A stretch of DNA of 64,000 nt from Burkholderiales bacterium PBB1 (GCA_002255905.1 NKIN01000003.1:285925-349924); one strand, 5' to 3'; shown: positions 27,467 through 38,280, numbered from the stretch's first letter. A program made the numbers and translations. Notes: generated by a model not told the origin, from the letters alone.

Positions 27467-27694
27467 ATGGGCTCATTCAGCATCTGGCATTGGCTGATCG
27501 TGTTGGTGATCGTGGTGTTGATCTTCGGCACCAAGAAATTGAAGAACATCGGCGCCGACCTCGGCGGTGCGGTCAAGGGGTTCAAGGACGGCGTGCGCGA
27601 TGGTGGCGCGCCGGCCGAGCCCGCCGCGCAGGTGACCGCGCAGAAGTCGGCGGACGCCAACACCGTCGACGTGGAAGCCAAAACCAAGTCGTGA
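27467..27694 (+). CDS. tatA: Sec-independent translocase subunit TatA
   Basis: A 75-residue pore-forming Tat subunit. The short N-terminal membrane helix ([20 protein letters not shown]) ends in the conserved FGTKKL hinge and is followed by an amphipathic helix ([20 protein letters not shown]) and a variable tail. Its stop codon overlaps the GTG start of tatB. Confidence 0.96.
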   Translation: MGSFSIWHWLIVLVIVVLIFGTKKLKNIGADLGGAVKGFKDGVRDGGAPAEPAAQVTAQKSADANTVDVEAKTKS

Positions 27695-28188
27695 TCGATT
27701 TCGGGTTCGACAAGATCGCGCTGATCGGCGCGGTCGCGCTGATGGTCATCGGGCCAGAACGCCTGCCCAAGGTTGCCCGCACCGTGGGCCACCTGATGGG
27801 CAAGGCGCAGCGCTACGTGGCCGATGTCAAGGCGGAGGTCAATCGGTCGATCGAACTCGAAGAGCTGAAGAAGATGAAGGGCGAGTTCGAGACCGCTGCG
27901 CGCGATGTCGAACAGAACGCCGCGAGTGCGATCTACCAGGCGAGCACCGATCTCAGCAAGAACTGGGAAGAGCGTGAGGCGTCGTCCACCGACGAGCGAC
28001 CGCACAACTACGACCAATACGACACGCTGCTGCTCCCGATTCCCGACTACCGCAACCCGAACAAGCGCTGGCGCCTGAAACGGGGCGCCATGCCGCAGTG
28101 GTACAAGCAGCGCCATGGCATACGCGGCAAGGCGCAGTCGGGTGCGGCACGTGTGGCGCGTTTTCGGCCGCCGTCCTCGTCGGCCTGA
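27691..28188 (+). CDS. tatB: Sec-independent translocase subunit TatB
   Basis: A 165-residue Tat receptor subunit. The N-terminal segment [20 protein letters not shown] and the conserved [13 protein letters not shown] hinge and amphipathic helix mark TatB. The C-terminal tail is hydrophilic. The start is the GTG at 27691, overlapping the tatA TGA; the first residues VIDFGFDK match the conserved start MIDFGF. Confidence 0.96.
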   Translation: MIDFGFDKIALIGAVALMVIGPERLPKVARTVGHLMGKAQRYVADVKAEVNRSIELEELKKMKGEFETAARDVEQNAASAIYQASTDLSKNWEEREASSTDERPHNYDQYDTLLLPIPDYRNPNKRWRLKRGAMPQWYKQRHGIRGKAQSGAARVARFRPPSSSA

Positions 28189-28191
28189 TCC

Positions 28192-28980
28192 ATGGCATCG
28201 AACCCGTCAGGCCCTGATGAACTCAGCGGCAAGGAACAGCCTTTCGTCACTCACCTGATCGAGCTGCGCGACCGTTTGGTGCGCGCTGCCATCGCGGTGG
28301 GGCTGGTGTTCGGTGTGATGTGCCTGTGGCCAGGCCCTGCCGGCCTTTATGACCTGCTCGCCGCACCGATGGTGGCCCACCTGCCCAAGGGCGCCACGCT
28401 GATTGCCACCAACGTCATCTCGCCGTTTGTCGTGCCATTGAAGATCACGCTGATGGCGGCGTTTCTGGTGGCGTTGCCCGTGGTGCTGTACCAGATGTGG
28501 GCGTTCGTCGCGCCTGGGCTCTACACGCACGAGAAAAAGCTGGTGCTGCCGCTGGTGATTTCGAGCACGGTGCTGTTCCTGATGGGCGTGGCGTTTTGCT
28601 ATTTCTTCGTGTTCGGCAAGGTGTTTGCCTTCATCCAGAGCTTCGCGCCCAAGAGCATCACCGCCGCGCCGGACATCGAGGCCTACCTGAGTTTCGTGCT
28701 GACGATGTTCATTGCCTTCGGCGCGGCCTTCGAGGTGCCCATCGTGGTGGTGGTGCTCGCCCGGATGGGTCTGGTCAGCATTGAAAAGCTGAAGGAATTC
28801 CGCAGCTACTTCGTGGTGCTGGCCTTCATCATTGCCGCGATCATCACGCCACCGGACGTCGTGTCTCAGCTGGCGCTGGCGATCCCGATGTGCATCCTGT
28901 ATGAAGTGGGGATCATTGCCGCGCGCATCTTCATCAAGCACACGCAGGCGCCGGTCGAGGAGAGCAAGCCAGCGGCGTGA
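28192..28980 (+). CDS. tatC: Sec-independent translocase subunit TatC
   Basis: A 262-residue six-helix membrane protein that recognises twin-arginine signal peptides. The cytoplasmic N-terminal segment FVTHLIELRDRLVRAAIAVG holds the signal-binding HLxELR motif, and PVVLYQMWAFVAPGLYTHEK follows the second helix. It starts 4 bp after tatB. Its end faces the DegS-like protease gene with 4 bp between stops. Confidence 0.97.
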   Translation: MASNPSGPDELSGKEQPFVTHLIELRDRLVRAAIAVGLVFGVMCLWPGPAGLYDLLAAPMVAHLPKGATLIATNVISPFVVPLKITLMAAFLVALPVVLYQMWAFVAPGLYTHEKKLVLPLVISSTVLFLMGVAFCYFFVFGKVFAFIQSFAPKSITAAPDIEAYLSFVLTMFIAFGAAFEVPIVVVVLARMGLVSIEKLKEFRSYFVVLAFIIAAIITPPDVVSQLALAIPMCILYEVGIIAARIFIKHTQAPVEESKPAA

Positions 28981-28984
28981 GGCA

Positions 28985-30196
<1,212 letters not shown>

Positions 30197-30197
30197 G

Positions 30198-30203
30198 AGG
30201 AGG
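30198..30203 (+). promoter_or_regulatory. Shine-Dalgarno that decides the Nif3-like start
   Basis: A consensus AGGAGG lies five bases before the GTG at 30209. An earlier in-frame GTG at 30203 overlaps this site, so translation should start at 30209. The site begins one base from the start codon of the divergent protease gene. Confidence 0.7.
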
Positions 30204-30208
30204 TGTCT

Positions 30209-30958
30209 GTGGCCCGCCGTTCGGAGATCGATGAGTACCTGTCGGCACAGCTGCAGACGGCGAGCTTCAAGGATTATGGGCCGAACGGTTTGCAGATCGA
30301 GGGTCGCGACGAGGTGCGCCGGCTGGTCAGCGGCGTCACCGCCAGCCGCGCGCTGATCGACGCGGCCATCGATGCCCAGGCCGACGCCGTGCTGGTGCAC
30401 CACGGCCTGTTCTGGCGCGGCCATGAGGGGCGCATCACCGGCTGGTTGAAGCAGCGCGTCGCGCGGCTGCTGGGGCACGACATCAGCCTGTATGCCTACC
30501 ACCTGCCACTCGACGCGCATGCCGAGTTCGGCAACAACGCGCAGCTGGGGGCTCGCCTCGGCATCACGGCCGATGCGCGCTTCGGCGAGCAGTCGCTGGG
30601 CTTCATCGGCACGCTGACGGTGCCGTCCACGGTGGCCGATCTGGCCGCTCGCTGTGCGCGCCTGTCGGGCCGGCCGACCACTGCGATCGATGGCGACGGC
30701 CGTGCGCTGGTGCGGGTCGCCTGGTGCAGCGGTGGCGCGCAGTCGTATTTCGAATCGGCCATCGCAGCCGGTGCCGACGTGTTCATCACCGGCGAAATCT
30801 CCGAGCCACAGGCGCATCTGGCGCGTGAGACCGGCACCGCCTTCTTGGCCATCGGTCACCATGCGAGCGAGCGCTATGGCGTGCAGGCGCTGGGGGCCCA
30901 TCTGGCGACGGTGTTCGGCATCGAGCACCTCCACATCGAGATCGACAACCCGGCCTGA
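30209..30958 (+). CDS. Nif3-like dinuclear metal centre protein
   Basis: A 249-residue member of the Nif3/DUF34 family (YbgI-like). Metal-binding segments are VLVHHGLFWRGHEGRITG near residue 60 and AIGHHASERYGVQALGAHL near the C-terminus. NGLQIEGRDEVRRLVSGV is the typical N-terminal block. The molecular role is unsettled; GTP cyclohydrolase-like and metal-insertase roles have been proposed for relatives. The GTG start at 30209 follows a strong AGGAGG. Confidence 0.92.
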   Translation: MARRSEIDEYLSAQLQTASFKDYGPNGLQIEGRDEVRRLVSGVTASRALIDAAIDAQADAVLVHHGLFWRGHEGRITGWLKQRVARLLGHDISLYAYHLPLDAHAEFGNNAQLGARLGITADARFGEQSLGFIGTLTVPSTVADLAARCARLSGRPTTAIDGDGRALVRVAWCSGGAQSYFESAIAAGADVFITGEISEPQAHLARETGTAFLAIGHHASERYGVQALGAHLATVFGIEHLHIEIDNPA

Positions 30959-31000
30959 GGGCGTGCTGCGTCGCCGTAGGAGTGGCGCAGAATTTGAGTC

Positions 31001-32047
31001 ATGAACGACGCTCCTCGCCCTGTGTGCACGTCACGTGCTCCCATCGTGATCACGATGGGCGATGTCTGCGGCATCGGGCCGGAGACCATTGCCCGGCTGT
31101 TTCACCGTGCGCAACCGACCGACTGTTTCGTGCTGGGCGATGTCGGCGTGATGCGCCGCGCCGTGCAGATCACCGGCGGTGGGCTGGTGGTGGCGGAAAT
31201 CGACACCGCGCAGGCGGTGGCCGAGGTGCCTGCGAACGCGTTGCCTGTGCTTCAGGCTCAGGCCTTGCCAGCGGACCTGCTCAGCGCGCCGTGGGGCGCC
31301 GTCGATGCCCGGGCGGGTGCTGCCGCGGCGCGTTGCATCGAGCAGGCGGTGATGCTGGCGCGGCGTGCCGAGGTGTCGGCCCTCGTCACGGCGCCGGTGC
31401 ACAAGGAGGCGCTGGCTGCGGCCGGTGTCGCTTTCCCGGGCCACACTGAAATGCTGCAGTCGTTGGCGACCGAGCCGGGCAGGGCGCCGCCGCCGGTGCG
31501 GATGATGCTGGCCAACGGCGAGCTCCGCACGGTACTCGTGACCATCCACCAGTCCTTGCGCTCGGCCCTCGACGCGGTCACCTTCGATGCGGTGCTGGAC
31601 ACACTTCGCATCGCGCACCGCGCGGCCCGCGCGTGGGGGCAGGTCGCGCCCCGCATCGCAGTGGCCGGGTTGAACCCGCATGCCGGCGAGGGCGGCCTGT
31701 TCGGCGACGAAGAGATCACCATCATCGCGCCGGCCATCGCTGCGGCCCGCGCCGAAGGCATCGACGCGGGGGGCCCCTTTGCGCCCGACACGGTCTTCAT
31801 GCGGGCGCGCCATGCGCCCGGCCACCCGGGCGAGTTCGACATCGTGATCGCGATGACGCACGACCATGGCCTGATCCCGGTCAAGTACCTGGGCATCGAG
31901 GACGGTGTCAATGTGACGCTGGGCTTGCCCTTCGTGCGCACCAGCCCGGACCACGGCACGGCGTTCGACATCGCGGGCACCGGCGTGGCGGACGCGTCGT
32001 CGCTGGCTGCTGCGCTCGCAATGGCCCGACAGCTGGTGTCGCCCTGA
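31001..32047 (+). CDS. pdxA: 4-hydroxythreonine-4-phosphate dehydrogenase
   Basis: A 348-residue NAD-dependent enzyme of pyridoxal 5'-phosphate synthesis. Motifs are ITMGDVCGIGPETIARLF, the metal-ligand segment FPGHTEMLQ, ALVTAPVHKEAL, GLNPHAGEGGLFGDEE and NVTLGLPFVRTSPDHGTAFD. The N-terminus is extended slightly before the conserved start (MNDAPRPVCTSRA). No pdxJ lies nearby. It is convergent with the DUF1631 gene. Confidence 0.96.
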   Translation: MNDAPRPVCTSRAPIVITMGDVCGIGPETIARLFHRAQPTDCFVLGDVGVMRRAVQITGGGLVVAEIDTAQAVAEVPANALPVLQAQALPADLLSAPWGAVDARAGAAAARCIEQAVMLARRAEVSALVTAPVHKEALAAAGVAFPGHTEMLQSLATEPGRAPPPVRMMLANGELRTVLVTIHQSLRSALDAVTFDAVLDTLRIAHRAARAWGQVAPRIAVAGLNPHAGEGGLFGDEEITIIAPAIAAARAEGIDAGGPFAPDTVFMRARHAPGHPGEFDIVIAMTHDHGLIPVKYLGIEDGVNVTLGLPFVRTSPDHGTAFDIAGTGVADASSLAAALAMARQLVSP

Positions 32048-32068
32048 CGCGCCTCGCGGCGCGTGCCA

Positions 32069-34657
32069 TCACGAACGGGTGTTGACGGCCAGCGTTGCCA
32101 GCTGCTGACGAGCCCGCGACGTGGCGCGCTCCATCAGGTAGTTGTTTTCCACGGCGCGCAGCCGCTCGGCCTCGCACATGCGCGCCAGCATCCGCGCGGT
32201 CAGCGAAATCGTTTCCTGCAGGTTGCGCCCGTGCGTGAAGACGAAGAAGCTGCGACCCGGGCTCATGTAGGTCAACCGCACCTTTTGCCACTGGTCCTTC
32301 AGCAGCATCTGGTAGGCAAAGCCGATGCGCAGGTGGTCCATCAGGCGAGCCCCATGCGAGACCTCGGCCGGGTCCGCGGCAATCAGGTCGAGGTTGATGT
32401 CGATGCCCAGGTTCAGCGGTTCGACCGGTGCTGCCGGCACTTCGGCGCTCAGGTCGACATCGACCGGCTTGTCCCAGTCCACGGCCTGCTCGTCGATCAG
32501 GCCGACGCGCTTGGCTTCCTCGGCGGTGAAGCGCTGCTCCACGTCGGCAGGCATCGCTGTACCTGCCGCTGCTGCGATGTGCGCCGGATCGCCCTGGCCG
32601 GGCACCGCGCTGTTGAACACCGACTCCATCTGCTTGGCCAGCAAGTTGTAGTCGAGCTCGCTCATGGCGGGCACCTTCAGCGACTCGGCATGGGCCGGCA
32701 TCAGCTGGGCGAAGAATTCCTTGGTGGCGGCCTCGGGCCAGCCGATCAGCTTCAACCCGGCATTCAGATCGCGCATCAAGGTGGGCAGCTGCATCAGGAA
32801 GCGCTTGCGCATTGCGGGCGACCCCTTGGGCTGCACGCTCATCACCAGATCGCGTCCCGCTTGCCGGTAGCGCTTGACCGTCTCGCCGTCCACGCCTTCG
32901 GCTCGACTGGACTGCACCAGCGCCTGGCTCCACACCTGACACAGGAAGGTGCGCAGGAATTCGGGCATGGCGACCGAGGACAACGCACTTTGCAGCTGGA
33001 TCAGGTAGCGCTGCTGGGTGCGCAGGTCGGATTCCTTGGTCTCCAGCACGGCGACAGCGCCCTGGTCCTGAACGACGGCCTCGGCCTGCTGTGCGATGAA
33101 AGCTTCCAGCTCCGACAGCTTGGCCGCATACAGATCGACCTGGTCGAAGTCGCCATCGACGATCTCCTGCACCAGGTCGCGCACGCGAGTCACGAATTCC
33201 TTGCCGGGTCCTTCCTCGAAATCGTCGAACGCGCAGGCCAGCGAGGCGATGCGGTTGACGAAGCGGCGCACCGGATGCTTGCGTGAGGAGAAAAACGTCG
33301 GATCGACGAGCGCCACTCGCAGCACCGGCAGTTGCAGCCGCGCGATCTGGCGCGCCATCTGCGGTGGCACCCGGGTGTCGGAAAGGATCTGGTCGAACAG
33401 GCTGCCGACGACGTCGATCACCATGTGATCGAGCTTGCCGTTGGACGCCTGCATCAACTCGTCGCGGTGGGCGCGGATCAGGTTGACGGCCATCAGGCCG
33501 GCCGATGCGTCTTCAGCGTAGGCGCTGGCAGTGCCCGGGTCGGTGTAGGGGTTGCCGGCCATGGTGCGCAAGTCGCCCAGGCCCGAGCGCAGCCCTGAAG
33601 ACGCGGAATATCCGCCCGCGGCAGTTGGCCGCTGACCACCGCCACCCGCAAAGCCGCCACCCGCGAGGCCGCCACCCAAACCACCGCCGGCCGCGCTGCC
33701 CGACTCGCCCGTCAGGCTGGTCAGCCGACGCAGCAAGGTCATCAGGTGCGCCTCCTGGGCCGGGGAGCTCATCCCGCCACCCGAGTCGCGCGCACCGCTG
33801 CCGTATCCGGTCGTTCCGCCACTGCCGCCAGTGCCACGCCCGGTTTGCCACCCACTGGTGCCGGCGTGCCGCGTCCCTGAAATCGAACGGCGGCCGGTCA
33901 GGCCCGAGTGCGTCGAATCATGGAAATCGCTGCCGGAATGGCGTGTCGACGGGCTGTCGTCACGCAGTGACTGGTAGCCGGAATTGAGCCCGGGCAACTG
34001 GTTACCGGGCCCGTCCACCGTGCGCACCTGCAGCCCCACCGGGGTGATGCCGCGTGACTGCAACTCGACCACGATGGCGGCGTAGCAGGCCGGCATCGCA
34101 TGGGCCATCACCGAGGCGAACTCGCGGGTCAGCACCGCCCGCTCGTTCGGGTCGATGCTCACCGTGCCAATCGCCATGTGCAACGCGTGGCCGATCACGC
34201 CAGGGCGCAGCGGGTTGCGCTCGTCGTCGGCGGTGCCGAAGCCTGTGATGCGACCCATGTAGCCCGATAGCTCGCGCAATTCGACTTCGCAGGCCTGGGC
34301 GATCTGCTGCCCCAGGCGGTCGGACAGCATGCGGTCGTCGACCTCCTTGTCGTCGACCAGGGTCAGCGACTGCCAATCGGCTGGTGCGGGCTTGCGCTTG
34401 GAATCCGACGGCGGAGCCAGCGTCTCCAGCATGCGGGTGTCCAGGCGGGTCTGGAACTGCATCCGAAACGAGCCCAGCTGTCGGTGCAGTGCCAGTTGGG
34501 CCGCAAACATCGTGTTGCGGTCCGCCGCCTTCGAGACCGACTGCGACTGCGCCGCCAGCGTCTGGCACACGCGCTCTGCCACCGTCAGGGCCGTGGCCTT
34601 GACGAGGTCGGCCGCAACGACGAGGTCCGGCGGCAGTCGCGGGTCGGAGGGGCTCAT
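32069..34657 (-). CDS. Large DUF1631 protein
   Basis: An 862-residue soluble protein of the DUF1631 family, found in beta- and gammaproteobacteria. It is mostly alpha-helical; the central region around residues 255-345 is low-complexity and rich in Gly, Ser and Thr. The C-terminal part (about 690-850) contains a conserved-looking segment RLMDHLRIGFAYQMLLKDQW. The function of this family is not well established; I do not see catalytic motifs. It lies 29 bp after mscL and may be transcribed with it. Confidence 0.8.
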   Translation of the reverse strand: MSPSDPRLPPDLVVAADLVKATALTVAERVCQTLAAQSQSVSKAADRNTMFAAQLALHRQLGSFRMQFQTRLDTRMLETLAPPSDSKRKPAPADWQSLTLVDDKEVDDRMLSDRLGQQIAQACEVELRELSGYMGRITGFGTADDERNPLRPGVIGHALHMAIGTVSIDPNERAVLTREFASVMAHAMPACYAAIVVELQSRGITPVGLQVRTVDGPGNQLPGLNSGYQSLRDDSPSTRHSGSDFHDSTHSGLTGRRSISGTRHAGTSGWQTGRGTGGSGGTTGYGSGARDSGGGMSSPAQEAHLMTLLRRLTSLTGESGSAAGGGLGGGLAGGGFAGGGGQRPTAAGGYSASSGLRSGLGDLRTMAGNPYTDPGTASAYAEDASAGLMAVNLIRAHRDELMQASNGKLDHMVIDVVGSLFDQILSDTRVPPQMARQIARLQLPVLRVALVDPTFFSSRKHPVRRFVNRIASLACAFDDFEEGPGKEFVTRVRDLVQEIVDGDFDQVDLYAAKLSELEAFIAQQAEAVVQDQGAVAVLETKESDLRTQQRYLIQLQSALSSVAMPEFLRTFLCQVWSQALVQSSRAEGVDGETVKRYRQAGRDLVMSVQPKGSPAMRKRFLMQLPTLMRDLNAGLKLIGWPEAATKEFFAQLMPAHAESLKVPAMSELDYNLLAKQMESVFNSAVPGQGDPAHIAAAAGTAMPADVEQRFTAEEAKRVGLIDEQAVDWDKPVDVDLSAEVPAAPVEPLNLGIDINLDLIAADPAEVSHGARLMDHLRIGFAYQMLLKDQWQKVRLTYMSPGRSFFVFTHGRNLQETISLTARMLARMCEAERLRAVENNYLMERATSRARQQLATLAVNTRS

Positions 34658-34685
34658 CGCGCGGGCGCGTTACGTGGTCAGCTGC

Positions 34686-35111
34686 TTACTTCTTGAGTGC
34701 GTCACGGATTTCGCGCAGCAGCAAGACGTCTTCAGCGGGCGGTGGCGGGGGCGCGGGTTCGGCGGCCACGGCAACCTCTTGTTGCTTCAGCCGGTTGACG
34801 GCCTTGACCATCATGAAAATGATGAACGCGAGGATCACGAAATTGATGGACACCGTCAGGAAGCTGCCGTACGCCAGTACTGCACCTTCCTTCTTGGCCT
34901 CGACCAGCGTGGTGGCGGTCTGGCCCGAGAGCGCGATGAAGTAGTTCGCGAAATCGAGGCCGCCGAAGATCTTGCTGACCACCGGCATGATCACGTCACC
35001 GACCAGCGAATCGACGATCTTTCCGAAAGCCCCACCGATGATCACGCCGACCGCCAGATCGACAACGCTGCCTTTCATCGCGAATTCTTTGAACTCGGTC
35101 GTGAATCCCAT
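34686..35111 (-). CDS. mscL: Large-conductance mechanosensitive channel
   Basis: A 141-residue two-helix channel subunit that opens in response to membrane tension. Helix 1 is [20 protein letters not shown] (about 14-34) with the gate-region glycines; helix 2 is [20 protein letters not shown] (about 83-103), then the C-terminal bundle ending [10 protein letters not shown]. The ATG has an AAGGAG site upstream. Normal family length. Confidence 0.97.
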   Translation of the reverse strand: MGFTTEFKEFAMKGSVVDLAVGVIIGGAFGKIVDSLVGDVIMPVVSKIFGGLDFANYFIALSGQTATTLVEAKKEGAVLAYGSFLTVSINFVILAFIIFMMVKAVNRLKQQEVAVAAEPAPPPPPAEDVLLLREIRDALKK

Positions 35112-35295
35112 TGCGCTCGCTCCTTGTTGGTGTATTTAGGGGGTTGCGCTGCGCTGCTGCGTCCAGGCGCACCCGGACGCAAGTATTGCCGATCGACCCC
35201 AGTGTGCGTGGGGTCGATGCCGTCCACGGCCCGCAAACGCAATTCGAGAGCCCCTTGCCTGGACCCAGACCCATTACCCGCGCAAAGGCCTCCGC

Positions 35296-35301
35296 TAGAA
35301 T
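35296..35301 (+). promoter_or_regulatory. Candidate -10 box upstream of petA
   Basis: TAGAAT in the context CGCTAGAATC, 39 bases before the petA ATG, inside the 229-bp divergent region between mscL and petA. No -35 was recognised. Confidence 0.35.
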
Positions 35302-35340
35302 CTCGTGTTGTCCTGGAATCGTTGTCACACGCGAGGTTTT

Positions 35341-35940
35341 ATGAGTGAGCAGCAAGTTGACGGTGCGAAGCGCACCTGGTTGATCGCATCGAGTTGCATG
35401 GGTGCGGCCGGTGGTGTGGCGGTGGCGGTCCCCTTCGTCAGCACGTTTCAGCCCTCAGAGCGCGCGCGCGCAGCAGGTGCGGCGGTCGAGGTCGACATCA
35501 GCGCGCTGAAGCCCGGCGAGAAGATGACGGTCGAGTGGCGCGGCAAGCCGGTGTGGATCATCAAGCGTACCCCGGAGCAGATCGCCAGTCTGCCCAAGGT
35601 GGACGCGTTGCTGGCGGATCCGAAGTCGCTGCGCAAGCCGGACGAGTTCACCCCGGAATATGCGCGGAACGAGTACCGATCGATCAAGCCGGAAATCATG
35701 GTGGCGGTAGGCATTTGCACCCACTTGGGGTGCTCGCCTTCCGATAAGTTCACGCCCGGTGCCCAGCCCTCGTTGCCCGATGACTGGGCCGGAGGCTTCC
35801 TGTGCCCGTGCCACGGTTCAACGTTCGACATGGCCGGACGTGTCTACAAGAACAAGCCTGCGCCGGACAATCTGCCCGTGCCGCCGTACATGTTCCTGTC
35901 GGACACCCGGTTGCTGATCGGTGAAGACAAGAAGGCCTGA
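35341..35940 (+). CDS. petA: Ubiquinol-cytochrome c reductase, Rieske iron-sulfur subunit
   Basis: A 199-residue Rieske protein of the cytochrome bc1 complex, carrying electrons from ubiquinol to cytochrome c1. The N-terminal anchor is RTWLIASSCMGAAGGVAVAV. The [2Fe-2S] ligands are C126-x-H128 (with C131) in CTHLGC and C155/H158 (with C157) in CPCHGS. The Tat-type signal region reads GAKRTWL, so the usual Arg-Arg pair is Lys-Arg. First gene of petABC; petB follows by 35 bp. Confidence 0.96.
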   Translation: MSEQQVDGAKRTWLIASSCMGAAGGVAVAVPFVSTFQPSERARAAGAAVEVDISALKPGEKMTVEWRGKPVWIIKRTPEQIASLPKVDALLADPKSLRKPDEFTPEYARNEYRSIKPEIMVAVGICTHLGCSPSDKFTPGAQPSLPDDWAGGFLCPCHGSTFDMAGRVYKNKPAPDNLPVPPYMFLSDTRLLIGEDKKA

Positions 35941-35975
35941 CGGCCAAGCAGTAACGGACCTCAGGAGAACACTCG

Positions 35976-37376
35976 ATGGCCACCATGAAGGAAGCACCCG
36001 CCAATGCCAGCGCAGCCGAGAAGCTGCTGACCTGGGTTGACAACCGGTTCCCCGCGACCAAGCTCTACAACGAGCACCTCGCCGACTACTACGCTCCGAA
36101 GAACTTCAATTTCTGGTATTTCTTCGGCTCGCTGGCGCTGCTGGTGCTGGTGATCCAGATCGTCACCGGCATCTTCCTGGTGATGCACTACAAGCCCGAT
36201 GCGAACCTGGCCTTCGCCTCGGTTGAGTACATCATGCGCGATGTGCCGTGGGGCTGGCTGGTGCGCTACATGCACTCCACCGGCGCCAGCGCGTTTTTCG
36301 TCGTCGTCTACCTGCACATGTTCCGCGGGATGATCTACGGCAGCTACCGCAAGCCGCGTGAACTGGTCTGGATCTTCGGTTGCGCGATCTTCCTTTGCCT
36401 GATGGCCGAGGCTTTCATGGGCTACTTGCTGCCCTGGGGCCAGATGAGCTACTGGGGCGCCCAGGTCATCGTGAACCTGTTCACCGCCATCCCGTTCATC
36501 GGCCCTGACCTGTCGCTGCTGATCCGCGGTGACTACGTGGTGAGCGACGCCACGCTGAACCGGTTCTTCAGCTTCCACGTGATCGCAGTGCCGTTGGTCC
36601 TGCTGGGCCTGGTCGTTGCGCACGTGATCGCACTGCACGAAGTGGGTTCGAACAACCCCGACGGCGTCGAGATCAAGGCCAAGAAGAATGCGGCCGGCAA
36701 GCCGCTGGACGGCATTCCGTTCCACCCCTACTACACGGTGCACGACATCCTGGGGGTCAGCGTGTTCCTGATGATCTTCACAGCGATCATCTTCTTCGCA
36801 CCTGAGTTGGGTGGCTACTTTCTGGAATACAACAACTTCATTCCTGCCGACTCCCTGACCACGCCGCTGCACATCGCGCCGGTCTGGTACTTCACGCCTT
36901 ACTACTCGGTGCTGCGCGCCATCACTGCGGAGTTCATGTATGTGCTGATCGCATGCGTGCTTGCCGCGGCCGCATTCACGCTGCTCAAGTCCAGGCTGGG
37001 CGGGTTTTTCAAGATCGTGGTGCTGGCCGCTGCCGCGGCATTGGTCGCCATGATGTTGTCGATCGACGCCAAGTTCTGGGGCGTGGTCGGCATGGGCGGC
37101 GCGGTGGTCATCCTCTTTTTCCTGCCCTGGCTCGACAACAGCGAAGTCAAGTCGATTCGTTACCGTCCCGACTGGCACAAGTACCTCTACGCCGTCTTCG
37201 TGATCAACTTCCTGATGCTGGGCTACCTCGGCGTTCAGCCGGTTTCTCCAGTGGGTGAGCGCTTGTCCCAGCTCGGCACGCTGATCTACTTCGGTTTCTT
37301 CTTGTTGATGCCGTGGTGGAGTCGCCTGGGTGAGTTCAAGCCCGTTCCTGATCGCGTGAACTTCGCAGCCCACTGA
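35976..37376 (+). CDS. petB: Ubiquinol-cytochrome c reductase, cytochrome b subunit
   Basis: A 466-residue cytochrome b with eight membrane helices. Haem b ligands are H100 and H114 (MHSTGASAFFVVVYLHMF) and H201 and H216 (FHVIAVPLVLLGLVVAH). The Qo-site motif reads PVWY (302-305) rather than PEWY, a form common in beta- and gammaproteobacteria. The C-terminal extension beyond 400 residues is also typical of this group. Confidence 0.97.
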   Translation: MATMKEAPANASAAEKLLTWVDNRFPATKLYNEHLADYYAPKNFNFWYFFGSLALLVLVIQIVTGIFLVMHYKPDANLAFASVEYIMRDVPWGWLVRYMHSTGASAFFVVVYLHMFRGMIYGSYRKPRELVWIFGCAIFLCLMAEAFMGYLLPWGQMSYWGAQVIVNLFTAIPFIGPDLSLLIRGDYVVSDATLNRFFSFHVIAVPLVLLGLVVAHVIALHEVGSNNPDGVEIKAKKNAAGKPLDGIPFHPYYTVHDILGVSVFLMIFTAIIFFAPELGGYFLEYNNFIPADSLTTPLHIAPVWYFTPYYSVLRAITAEFMYVLIACVLAAAAFTLLKSRLGGFFKIVVLAAAAALVAMMLSIDAKFWGVVGMGGAVVILFFLPWLDNSEVKSIRYRPDWHKYLYAVFVINFLMLGYLGVQPVSPVGERLSQLGTLIYFGFFLLMPWWSRLGEFKPVPDRVNFAAH

Positions 37377-37398
37377 TCGACGAAGCAGGCTTTCCAAA

Positions 37399-38169
37399 AT
37401 GAAAAAACTCATCCTCACCCTGCTGATCTCTGTGGGTGCCTGGTCGGCAGCCCACGCCAACAGTGGCGGCATCGCCTGGGACAAGTTCCCTGTCGAGAAG
37501 ACGACCGATGTCGCTGCATTGCAGGACGGCGCCCGTACCTTCGCCAACTACTGCCTGAACTGCCACAACGCAGCTTTCATGCGCTACAACCGCCTGCGTG
37601 ACATCGGGCTGACGGAAGCACAGATCAAGGCCAACCTGATGTTCGCCACCGACAAGGTCGGTGAGGTGATGAAGGTGTCCATGGACCCCAAGAACGCCAA
37701 GGATTGGCTGGGCAAGGTGCCGCCTGACCTGACGCTGATCGCCCGCTCGCGCTCGGCCGCCGGCCAGGGCACGGGTTCCGACTACCTGTACACCTTCTTG
37801 CGCACCTTCTATCGCGATGAGACGAAGGCGACGGGTTGGAACAATCTGGCGTATCCCAATGCAGCGATGCCGCACATCCTGTGGGAGTGGCAGGGCCAGC
37901 GCGCGGCAAAGTTCGTCGAGGTGGCCGATCCGCACGACGAAACCAAGAAAGTCGAGCGGTTTGCCGGCTTCGAGCAACTGACACCGGGGACCAAGTCGCA
38001 GCTCGAATACGACAACGCCGTGGCGGATCTGGTGGCGTACCTCACCTGGATGGGCGAGCCGGCGCAAAGCGAGCGCACCCGTCTGGGCGTGTGGGTGCTT
38101 CTGTTCCTGTCGGTCTTCACCGTGGTTGCGTGGCGCCTGAACGCTGCCTACTGGAAAGACATCAAGTGA
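37399..38169 (+). CDS. petC: Ubiquinol-cytochrome c reductase, cytochrome c1 subunit
   Basis: A 256-residue haem protein. A cleavable signal peptide (MKKLILTLLISVGAWSAAHA) precedes the haem c attachment site C52-L-N-C55-H56, and the sixth ligand Met lies in YPNAAMPHILWEWQG. A C-terminal membrane anchor (about 228-245, LLFLSVFTVVAWRLNAAYW) fixes it in the inner membrane. It ends the petABC unit; sspA starts 111 bp later. Confidence 0.96.
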   Translation: MKKLILTLLISVGAWSAAHANSGGIAWDKFPVEKTTDVAALQDGARTFANYCLNCHNAAFMRYNRLRDIGLTEAQIKANLMFATDKVGEVMKVSMDPKNAKDWLGKVPPDLTLIARSRSAAGQGTGSDYLYTFLRTFYRDETKATGWNNLAYPNAAMPHILWEWQGQRAAKFVEVADPHDETKKVERFAGFEQLTPGTKSQLEYDNAVADLVAYLTWMGEPAQSERTRLGVWVLLFLSVFTVVAWRLNAAYWKDIK

Positions 38170-38280
38170 CATCATGCCGGCCCAGCGACCCTTTCGGGCG
38201 CCGGGTCATCGCGCAGTGGGCCAGCCCGACAAGGCGCCCCCTGCGTTTTTCTTTTCTGATCCCATGAGGAGCTCGCCCAC

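Noticed and set aside
30197-30934. Extension of the DegS-type protease frame to a start at 30934
   Set aside because: The extra 246 codons are antisense to the conserved Nif3-like gene, and the membrane anchor of the protease begins at 30196.
36879-36890. Missing Glu in the cytochrome b PEWY motif (PVWY here)
   Set aside because: PVWY is a known variant in beta- and gammaproteobacterial bc1 complexes, so it is not a damaging change.
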